Source: Promethearchaeota archaeon (lineage in GTDB: Archaea; Asgardarchaeota; Lokiarchaeia; Sigyniarchaeales; SOKP01). From it: a DNA stretch of 7,212 bases. Numbering within the stretch: the stretch's first letter is position 1; every line of letters starts with the position of its first letter. A program made the position numbers and the translations under genes. The notes under the pieces are model-generated. The model did not search any database, was not told the origin of the DNA, and was given only the letters and a program-made list of their open reading frames with translations. Shown piece by piece: positions 1 to 5,542 of the stretch. The DNA lies in assembly GCA_019057355.1 (NCBI GenBank), contig DXJM01000234.1, positions 1-7,212 on the forward strand. The letters run 5' to 3'.

Positions 1-49
1 ATTTTTAATTACACTATTAATAATCATAAAAAATTCAGAGTATCATTCA

Positions 50-718
50 ATGAATTTTGAAAAAATTCCTATTCACGAGTTGCCACCTCTCATGCAAGGC
101 ATCTTCTTGAATAGACCAAATAGATTCGTAGCCGAAATTAAATATAAAGGAAAGAAGGAACTTGCCCATGTCCACGATCCTGGAAGAATGAAAGAACTTT
201 TAATAAAAAATGCCGACATTCTCTTTACATTTTCCAATGGAAAGTTAAAATATTATTTGAAAGCTGTTAAGGCGGATGGAGAATGGGTTTTGATTGATAC
301 TTCATTACATTCCAAGCTCGCTTTAGAAGTAATAAAATTATTACCCGAATTTGCAGATGTAAAGGAAATTAAAGCTGAAGTGAAAATTGGTAATAGTAGA
401 ATTGATTTTACTCTTGATGGGATTCCCCTGGAAGTAAAAGGTGTTTCTTTAGTAAAGAATGGGCTTGCTTTGTTTCCAGATGCTCCTACAGAACGAGGGA
501 CGCGTCATGTTGGTGAAATTATCGAGCATCATGGGATAATTTTTTTTTTAATAATGAGAAATGCGGATGTTTTTGCTCCGAATGAAAAAATTGATCCTAA
601 ATTTGCACGTAAATTAAAAGAGGCTCGTAAAAAAGGTATCAAAATTCGTGCAATACAATTATGTTTTGATGGGAAAACAATATATTATAATGGAGAAGTA
701 AGTTTAGCTGATTTTTAA
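50..718 (+). CDS. sfsA: SfsA family protein (sugar fermentation stimulation protein A homolog)
   Basis: The 222-residue product matches the SfsA family over its whole length. The N-terminal part (about 10-75) resembles the family's small DNA-binding beta domain, with the family-typical NRFVAEI and HDPGRMKELL segments. The C-terminal part carries a PD-(D/E)XK-nuclease-like core: E110, D119 in SRIDF, and E128/K130 in LEVKG, followed by the signature FPDAPTERGTRH (142-153). SfsA was named in E. coli for an effect on maltose metabolism and binds nucleic acid; a nuclease role is suggested by the fold, but the cellular role in archaea is unclear. All the core residues are present, so the protein is probably active. 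ATG at 50 is chosen because E. coli SfsA has a similarly short lead before its PPL segment; no strong ribosome site is seen, so the mRNA may be leaderless or nearly so. It converges on the radical SAM gene, with stops 5 bp apart. Family assignment is firm, function is not. Confidence 0.93.
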   Translation: MNFEKIPIHELPPLMQGIFLNRPNRFVAEIKYKGKKELAHVHDPGRMKELLIKNADILFTFSNGKLKYYLKAVKADGEWVLIDTSLHSKLALEVIKLLPEFADVKEIKAEVKIGNSRIDFTLDGIPLEVKGVSLVKNGLALFPDAPTERGTRHVGEIIEHHGIIFFLIMRNADVFAPNEKIDPKFARKLKEARKKGIKIRAIQLCFDGKTIYYNGEVSLADF

Positions 719-723
719 TCTAA

Positions 724-2289
724 TTATCTTATAATTGCATCTAATGCTTTTTCTTGTTCTGGTTTGGGTAGGGGCGTCTTGGTAATTAGATAATTAAACG
801 TTCCAGCCTCATCTGCTCTCATTCGTAAATTCTTTAAATCCTCTGAAATGACGGACCTTGTAATCCCTTGACTCATTAACATCTTATATGCTTCTCCCAT
901 TACAGTTTTCACATAATTAGGAACTGACGCGCCCATCCACCTCCATTTACCAAAAGGATTCAAGTATCGTTTTGCTAAATCTTTTATATAGTCCGAACCA
1001 AGATAATAGGAGGCATAGGCTTCGCACACTAATCTATAAATCTCGATATTTGTCAACTTGTCAGTGCGCATCATAGGATGAAATAAGTTATAATGCTTGT
1101 AGTTATAACTGGTAATCCGCCCCTCCTTCTTCATCTCTTCATAAAACTGAGTCCCTGGAAATGCGGTTATGGGTGTGAATTGAACGCATGTTAACTTAAG
1201 TGATTTCACGAATTGAATGGTCTGATGCACCATTTCCCTTGTTTCTCCCGGGTATCCAATGATGATCCCTCCAAAAATCGAAATTCCCCTATCTTTTATC
1301 ATTTTTACTACTTGTTGGGTCATTTTGGGGGTTGTATTTTTTTTATTCATGGCATCTAAACTCTGCTGGTGGACAGTCTCGATTCCCAAGAATATCTGGC
1401 GGAATCCTGCTTTTTGCATGAGATCTAATAACCATGGATTTCTATAAAGAGTATCAACACGTGACTGACAGCTGAAATATAATTTATTATTGACTCCGGA
1501 CTTGATTATGGCATCTAATATTTTCTTAGTGCGTTTCACATTAATCGTGAAATTATCCTCACAGAAGAAGAGAAAATTAAATTTCCAATCGACGGTATAG
1601 ATTTCTTCCATTATTTTTTTTATACTCTTTGTTCGATAGGTCATTTTATTATTATTTGGATCAGTCCACATTTTTTTAATGCAACAAAAGGTACAATTAT
1701 GTGGACATCCTCGTGAGGACTCCATCTGATCAAGCCTCGTTCCAAGATAAAGGTAATTTTTACGTTTTATGAGATCATGACGAGGAATCGGAAAATTATC
1801 CAAATTTAATTCCAAGGCACGTGGTTTATTATGAATAATATTGCCATTTCTCATGTAAGAAATGCCATCAATGTCTTTTTCGGATATACTCTTTTTATTA
1901 CTATCAATGAAATCAATGAGTTCACGAAATGTATGCTCACCTTCTCCTCTCACGGCATAATCTACTCCAAGATGTTTTGCAACATAATCAGGATCTAATG
2001 TGGGATGATACCCTCCCACTATGGTCTTGCATCCTTGCTCTTTAGCGATCTCTGCAACTTCCAAGGCAGATTCAATCTGGGGTGTCATGGACGTGATTGC
2101 AACGACATCATGACGATTTAAATCAGTTCGAAATTGTTTTTCTTTAAATTTTTCAACTTTAAAATCAATTAATTTTGCCTCGTGGTCAGGAACCATTGCA
2201 GCAAGTGTAATAAGATTTAAAGGAGGTCCTTTTATGACGGCATCTAAACCAGATGCAATTCGACCGGGATTCACGTATAAAATCTTCAT
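724..2289 (-). CDS. B12-binding-domain radical SAM protein, copy A
   Basis: The 521-residue product has an N-terminal Rossmann-like cobalamin-binding-type domain (about 1-130; VGGYHPT at 91-97 and RGEGEHTF at 114-121). No DxHxxG cobalamin-ligand motif is visible, as in many radical SAM members of this class. A radical SAM domain follows, with the 4Fe-4S motif C195-x3-C199-x2-C202 in SSRGCPHNCTFCC; C203 directly follows and is a spare cysteine. Further segments are FFCEDNFT, CQSRVDTL, QIFLGIE and GGIIIGYPGET, and then a C-terminal extension of unknown type. Such proteins use S-adenosylmethionine and often cobalamin for methylations, cyclisations or C-C bond formation on lipids, cofactors or natural products. 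The substrate here is unknown; archaeal membrane-lipid modification is one possibility among several. It is a paralog of the gene at 3705-5288, well over half identical by eye. The ATG is preceded by no clear ribosome site but by a TATA-like box about 50 bp upstream. Confidence 0.9.
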   Translation of the reverse strand: MKILYVNPGRIASGLDAVIKGPPLNLITLAAMVPDHEAKLIDFKVEKFKEKQFRTDLNRHDVVAITSMTPQIESALEVAEIAKEQGCKTIVGGYHPTLDPDYVAKHLGVDYAVRGEGEHTFRELIDFIDSNKKSISEKDIDGISYMRNGNIIHNKPRALELNLDNFPIPRHDLIKRKNYLYLGTRLDQMESSRGCPHNCTFCCIKKMWTDPNNNKMTYRTKSIKKIMEEIYTVDWKFNFLFFCEDNFTINVKRTKKILDAIIKSGVNNKLYFSCQSRVDTLYRNPWLLDLMQKAGFRQIFLGIETVHQQSLDAMNKKNTTPKMTQQVVKMIKDRGISIFGGIIIGYPGETREMVHQTIQFVKSLKLTCVQFTPITAFPGTQFYEEMKKEGRITSYNYKHYNLFHPMMRTDKLTNIEIYRLVCEAYASYYLGSDYIKDLAKRYLNPFGKWRWMGASVPNYVKTVMGEAYKMLMSQGITRSVISEDLKNLRMRADEAGTFNYLITKTPLPKPEQEKALDAIIR

Positions 2290-2333
2290 AGTATAATCTT
2301 TTTAGCTTGTATTGTATTTTAAAAAAGGAAATG

Positions 2334-2346
2334 TTTTTTATAAAAA
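2334..2346 (-). promoter_or_regulatory. Candidate TATA box for radical SAM copy A
   Basis: A near-perfect TTTTTATAAAAA tract is centred about 50 bp upstream of the ATG at 2289. With the usual archaeal spacing of about 26 bp from TATA centre to start site, transcription would begin near 2314 and give a leader of about 25 nt. AT-rich intergenic DNA gives such matches by chance, so this is only a candidate. Confidence 0.4.
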
Positions 2347-2364
2347 CCAAGAATAGTCTATAAA

Positions 2365-2382
2365 CATTCTTTCAATGAAATG
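2365..2382. promoter_or_regulatory. Candidate operator dyad upstream of radical SAM copy A
   Basis: The plus strand reads CATTCTTTCAATGAAATG. It contains TTTCA-A-TGAAA as an inverted repeat, and its outer ends CATT and AATG are also complementary. The inner dyad centre lies about 35 bp upstream of the candidate TATA-box centre. It resembles the palindrome at 5353-5369, which stands at the same distance from the candidate TATA box of the paralogous gene. The binding protein is unknown; the PadR protein encoded at 2458-3069 is one candidate. Confidence 0.35.
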
Positions 2383-2457
2383 ACATAATATTTAATGATT
2401 ATTGAATATTACTTTTCTCTTCATTATTTTCTCCTATTAACGATCTCTATAATAGTT

Positions 2458-3069
2458 TTATAAACGGGATCCACAATGGAAACAATATATCGACTCCCTT
2501 CTATATATTTCGGTCTTGCAATTAGAACAGACCAGCTTGGAGCCATCATCTCTAAAAAAAGTTTGAAAAATGTTATTGAACATATCGTTTATAAGTTTAT
2601 AAATTTCCGCGCTGCTTTCTTGTTTTTCCTCATCCTTTATTGTTTTTAAATAAATACTCAATAATTCTATCGTGAAATTTTCTATGAATTTAAGCTGTTC
2701 GATACATTTTAAATTTACTTTAGTTTCTATAATCATCTTTCCAATTTCAGTCAATGAATACACTTTTTTTACAGGTCCAATGGGACTCTTTACATTTTTT
2801 CCTTTTAGAAATCCGTTACTCTTTAACTTTGATAATAAGGGATAAATAGTGCCCGATTGAGCTTCCCAGGTTCCAGCAAAATGCTTATTTAATGCATCCA
2901 TTAAATCGTATCCTGAGATTCCATTAGGATACTTTATAATAAGCTCGAGGATGGTGAATTCAAGAGGCGTGAGCTTTTTCTTTTTAATTGTTTGGGAAAT
3001 ATTCTCCTTTTCTTCTGATGTTAATTGATCCAAATCCTCTTCGAGATTTAGAAGTCTTCCCATCCACAT
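2458..3069 (-). CDS. PadR-family transcriptional regulator with C-terminal zinc ribbon
   Basis: The 203-residue product has a winged helix-turn-helix of PadR type at about 33-105: LTPLEFTILELI, then GISGYDLMDALNKHF, then the diagnostic GTIYPLLSKLKSNGFL at 73-88, and the wing ending in VYSLTEIGK. A helical stretch (about 108-170) probably forms the dimer interface. The last 23 residues hold a compact zinc ribbon, C181-x2-C184 and C196-x2-C199, unusual for bacterial PadR proteins. PadR proteins mostly repress genes for detoxification, efflux or envelope functions and respond to small molecules; the ligand here is unknown. An N-terminal acidic lead of about 30 residues precedes the DNA-binding domain. 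Start: ATG at 3069 with AAGGA 5 nt and AGAGGA 11 nt upstream; ATG at 3063 is an alternative. It lies 35 bp after the 2TM gene and is likely co-transcribed with it. No T-rich terminator separates it from radical SAM copy A. Confidence 0.9.
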   Translation of the reverse strand: MWMGRLLNLEEDLDQLTSEEKENISQTIKKKKLTPLEFTILELIIKYPNGISGYDLMDALNKHFAGTWEAQSGTIYPLLSKLKSNGFLKGKNVKSPIGPVKKVYSLTEIGKMIIETKVNLKCIEQLKFIENFTIELLSIYLKTIKDEEKQESSAEIYKLINDMFNNIFQTFFRDDGSKLVCSNCKTEIYRRESIYCFHCGSRL

Positions 3070-3104
3070 GTTAATCCTTTTCCTCTGAATTAAGTTCGGG
3101 TCTT

Positions 3105-3632
3105 TTAATGATTTTTTTTCATTCTCTTTCGCATTTTTTCCATTTCTTTCTCAATCGCTTGATCCTTTCGTGATTTTACATCACCCTTTTCGGTGATTTT
3201 TGTCTTGAAATAGATAGAATATACAAAAAAATGACCTACAATTACTGATGTCCAAAATATCCCTGGCCAGAGCACCCATAACAGTTCGGGTATTGTTTGA
3301 AGATTAGTTACAATTAAAAGGTTCATGACAGTCAAGTATGAGGTTGCATGTAAAATGATTCCCCTCTTTGAATTTGGATATATCCCCTTGGCAAATATCA
3401 TGTACGAGATCGCGTGGATTGATAATCCAATAAACCAACTGAGTAAAGGATAAATAAACCAAGACGTCTGAAAAGTAATAATGGGCGTCGAAGTAATTAC
3501 ATTTATTATAATCAATAGGATGTTAACTAAAATATAGATAACAAAATGAATTCTTACGGTAAATCGGTATGATACCTTTTGAGCAGCTATTTTTCTTAAA
3601 GATTCCTCGCTAAATCCATTTTCTTCACTCAT
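3105..3632 (-). CDS. Tandem 2TM-domain membrane protein
   Basis: The 175-residue product has four predicted membrane helices (about 27-46, 56-80, 92-110, 118-141) and a highly charged, Lys/Glu-rich C-terminal tail (about 143-175) that should be cytoplasmic. It looks like two copies of the 2TM domain. Copy one has H29-x14-N44, then W58-x2-Y61-P62-x3-W66-x6-H73. Copy two has H95-x14-N110, then W119-x2-W122-P123-x3-W127-x6-H134. The spacings within each element are identical, which supports an internal duplication. The 2TM domain is usually single and is found alone or fused to signalling modules; its biochemical function is not known. A gene for a small membrane protein next to a PadR gene is a common arrangement, so this protein may sense or affect the envelope in step with the PadR regulator (inference). 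ATG at 3632 has AGAGGT 9 nt upstream. It starts 72 bp after the stop of radical SAM copy B. Confidence 0.8.
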   Translation of the reverse strand: MSEENGFSEESLRKIAAQKVSYRFTVRIHFVIYILVNILLIIINVITSTPIITFQTSWFIYPLLSWFIGLSIHAISYMIFAKGIYPNSKRGIILHATSYLTVMNLLIVTNLQTIPELLWVLWPGIFWTSVIVGHFFVYSIYFKTKITEKGDVKSRKDQAIEKEMEKMRKRMKKNH

Positions 3633-3641
3633 TTAATATTT

Positions 3642-3647
3642 ACCTCT
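3642..3647 (-). promoter_or_regulatory. Ribosome binding site of the 2TM gene
   Basis: AGAGGT on the minus strand lies 9 nt before the ATG at 3632. It matches part of the archaeal anti-Shine-Dalgarno complement (AGGAGGTGA) and supports the chosen start. Confidence 0.5.
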
Positions 3648-3678
3648 GCACTTTTAAATTTAGTATTGTATTTTATTG

Positions 3679-3688
3679 TATATTATAA
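3679..3688 (-). promoter_or_regulatory. Candidate TATA box for the 2TM-padR pair
   Basis: TTATAATATA on the minus strand is centred about 51 bp upstream of the 2TM start. A start site near 3657 would leave a leader of about 25 nt that includes the AGAGGT ribosome site. If real, the 2TM-padR pair has its own promoter, separate from radical SAM copy B. The region is very AT-rich, so chance matches are likely. Confidence 0.3.
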
Positions 3689-3704
3689 GAAAACAAAATA
3701 TTTA

Positions 3705-5288
3705 TTACTTATGCTCTAAAATTGGAATAGGTGTTAACTCTTGAGCAGTTAACATGGAGATACCTTCCTTTACCGCTTTTATTTCCTCAGGTTTAGGTAT
3801 GACTTCTCGACTTGCCATTATCTGCTTTAATTCTTCAGATACTTTTGAACTGGAAATTCCTTGCGAGTGAAGCATTCGAAGCCCTCCTCTTATGACATTA
3901 CTTGCCAAACGTGTAATATTGTGTGCCATCCAACTGAATTTGCTGAATGGATTTAAAAAACGCTTCATGACCATTTTAAGCCAATCAAAATCATACAAGT
4001 AATAGGCTGCATAGGCTTCGACGACTAATCGATAAAGCTCCGTGTTTGATAGTTCATCCGTCCTCATCATTGAATTGAATAAATTGTAATGTTTGGGATT
4101 GAAACTGGTAATCTTTCCTTCCTTCATCATGTCTTCATAAAAGTCAGTACCAGGAAACGCCGTAATTGGCGTGAATTGCACGCAAGTCATGTCTAATGAT
4201 TTTGCGAAATTAATGGTTTGACGCACCATCTTTTGAGTCTCACCAGGATATCCTATAATAATCCCTCCAAATATGGTGATGCCTCTTTCATGTAACATGT
4301 CTATAACTCTTTGAGTCATTTCAGGAGTAGTATTTTTTTTATTCATGGCATCTAAACTTTGCTGGTGCACGGATTCAATGCCAAGAAACACCTGTTTCAT
4401 TCCTGCTTGTTGCATGAGATCCACTAACCATGGATTTCGATATAACGTATCTATTCGAGATTGGCAACTAAAATGGATTTTATTTGAAACTCTTGATTTG
4501 ATAATTAAATCTAAAATCTTTTTTGTTCGCTTCACGTTGATGGTAAAATTATCTTCACAAAAAAAGATAAAATCATTCTTTAAATTAATATCATAAATTT
4601 CTTCCATTATTCTAATGGGGCTCTTACTTCGATACACGATATTCTGGGATGGGTCTTTCCACATTTTTGTTATACAGCAGAATTTACAAGAATGGGGGCA
4701 TCCTCGTGAGGATTCCAAGGTTGTCACGCGTTTTCCTAAATAAAGATATTTTTTATAATCAACTAAATCTCTTCGAGGTAAAGGAAAATTATCAAGATTG
4801 CATTCTAAAGGTCTATCAACGTTATGGATTATATTCCCATTTCTTCCCTTGTATGAAATACCTTTAATTTTTTTTTTATCCTCCAAATTTGTGCAATCTC
4901 GATCAATGTTATCGATAATTTCTTTAAAAGTATGCTCTCCCTCTCCGCGAACCGTATAATCAACGGAAGGGTGTGCTGCAACATAATCAGGTGCCAAGGA
5001 GGGATGATATCCTCCAAGAATTGTGGTGCATCCTGCGTCCTTAGCTAATTGGGCTACTTCAAACGCGCTTTTAATTTGAGGGGTCAAGCTCGAAATCGCA
5101 ACAACATCATGCTTGTTTAATATTCGCGAAAATGTCCTATCAGAATAAGATTTAATTTTAAAATCAACTAATTGGGCTTCATAGTCTGGAACCATCGCAG
5201 CTATTGAAATGAGGCTTAGTGGTTGCGCTTTAATTACGGCATCAAGTCCTGCTTCCAATCGCGAAGGATTCACGTATAATATTTTCAT
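3705..5288 (-). CDS. B12-binding-domain radical SAM protein, copy B
   Basis: The 527-residue product is a full-length paralog of the protein at 724-2289, colinear almost throughout. The cobalamin-binding-type domain covers about 1-130 (LGGYHPS at 91-97, RGEGEHTF at 114-121), again without a visible DxHxxG motif. The radical SAM cluster motif is C197-x3-C201-x2-C204 in SSRGCPHSCKFCC, with C205 adjacent. FFCEDNFTINVKRTKKILD, QVFLGIE and GGIIIGYPGET follow. The copies differ most in the linker at about 130-150, in the region after the radical SAM core, and in the last 40 residues, where this copy has its own tail ending LEHK. Both keep all visible cluster residues, so both are probably active enzymes, perhaps acting on related substrates or at different steps. 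The reaction is unknown. A weak AGGT lies about 10 nt before the ATG, and a TATA-like box is centred about 38 bp upstream of it. Confidence 0.9.
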   Translation of the reverse strand: MKILYVNPSRLEAGLDAVIKAQPLSLISIAAMVPDYEAQLVDFKIKSYSDRTFSRILNKHDVVAISSLTPQIKSAFEVAQLAKDAGCTTILGGYHPSLAPDYVAAHPSVDYTVRGEGEHTFKEIIDNIDRDCTNLEDKKKIKGISYKGRNGNIIHNVDRPLECNLDNFPLPRRDLVDYKKYLYLGKRVTTLESSRGCPHSCKFCCITKMWKDPSQNIVYRSKSPIRIMEEIYDINLKNDFIFFCEDNFTINVKRTKKILDLIIKSRVSNKIHFSCQSRIDTLYRNPWLVDLMQQAGMKQVFLGIESVHQQSLDAMNKKNTTPEMTQRVIDMLHERGITIFGGIIIGYPGETQKMVRQTINFAKSLDMTCVQFTPITAFPGTDFYEDMMKEGKITSFNPKHYNLFNSMMRTDELSNTELYRLVVEAYAAYYLYDFDWLKMVMKRFLNPFSKFSWMAHNITRLASNVIRGGLRMLHSQGISSSKVSEELKQIMASREVIPKPEEIKAVKEGISMLTAQELTPIPILEHK

Positions 5289-5321
5289 TTTTTTTAACCT
5301 AATTTGAACTATCTTGCTTTG

Positions 5322-5331
5322 ATTTTTATAA
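5322..5331 (-). promoter_or_regulatory. Candidate TATA box for radical SAM copy B
   Basis: TTATAAAAAT on the minus strand is centred about 38 bp upstream of the ATG at 5288. The predicted start site near 5300 gives a leader of about 12 nt, just enough to include the weak AGGT ribosome site. The palindrome at 5353-5369 lies immediately upstream, as expected for an archaeal activator site or an upstream operator. Confidence 0.45.
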
Positions 5332-5343
5332 CATAATCTAATC

Positions 5344-5369
5344 CATTCTTGTCATTCTTGTCAAGAATG
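5344..5369. promoter_or_regulatory. Palindromic candidate operator with duplicated half-site
   Basis: Positions 5353-5369 read CATTCTTGTCAAGAATG, a perfect 8-bp inverted repeat around one central base. The left half, CATTCTTGT, is repeated directly next to it at 5344-5352. A perfect 8-bp dyad plus a third half-site suggests a dimeric DNA-binding protein with cooperative binding. A looser relative stands at the same distance from the TATA box of the paralogous gene (2365-2382). The binding protein is not known. Confidence 0.55.
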
Positions 5370-5372
5370 TTC

Positions 5373-5396
5373 AGTATATAGACTCAACAAATGAGT
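5373..5396. repeat. 24-bp direct repeat, copy 1, with inner inverted repeat
   Basis: This repeat begins AGTATATAGA and contains ACTCA-ACAAA-TGAGT (5382-5396), an inverted repeat with 5-bp arms. Copy 2 starts 28 bp downstream. Of 24 positions 21 agree; two of the three differences are a matched pair that keeps the arms complementary. It is probably a protein-binding site for control of radical SAM copy B, or an RNA hairpin if transcribed. Confidence 0.6.
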
Positions 5397-5400
5397 GCTT

Positions 5401-5424
5401 AGTATATAGAATCAACAATTGATT
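5401..5424. repeat. 24-bp direct repeat, copy 2, with inner inverted repeat
   Basis: This copy begins AGTATATAGA and contains AATCA-ACAAT-TGATT (5410-5424) in exactly the same register as copy 1. Relative to copy 1, C changes to A in the left arm and its partner G changes to T in the right arm, so the dyad is preserved. One further base pair can form inside, giving AATCAA/TTGATT around CAA. Confidence 0.6.
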
Positions 5425-5542
5425 GTATTTAAATCTATCTTTTTATTAAAAATTATGAGAAATAATAAATCTTTAGAGCAAGATCAAGCTTTCTTGGTAG
5501 TAAATATTTTATTCCTTTTTCATTTTAAAATTCTCGGTGTCT

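Larger units (their letters stand above)
5289..5542. other. Gene-free regulatory region between cysS and radical SAM copy B
   Basis: This 254-bp stretch has no convincing gene. Its left half holds, going upstream from copy B, a TATA-like box, a 17-bp palindrome with a duplicated half-site, and two long direct repeats, each with an inner inverted repeat (separate entries). The right half (about 5435-5542), downstream of the cysS stop, is plain AT-rich DNA with a weak inverted repeat, CAAGA/TCTTG around AAGCTT near 5480-5496. No clear terminator for cysS is seen. Confidence 0.7.

Noticed and set aside
1259..1447. Plus-strand open frame inside radical SAM copy A
   Set aside because: Antisense shadow of a clearly coding gene; the equivalent region of copy B (4345-4596) gives a similar shadow because the genes are paralogs.
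4829..5017. Open frames overlapping radical SAM copy B in other frames (4649-4867 plus, 4829-5017 minus)
   Set aside because: They lie wholly inside the conserved cobalamin-binding and radical SAM coding sequence and have no family-like content.
724..5288. Composite transposon with the radical SAM genes as flanking repeats
   Set aside because: The copies are diverged coding genes in direct orientation with different C-termini; no transposase, terminal inverted repeats or target duplications are seen.
5373..5424. CRISPR-like array
   Set aside because: Only two repeat copies with a 4-bp gap between them; no spacers of normal length and no cas genes.
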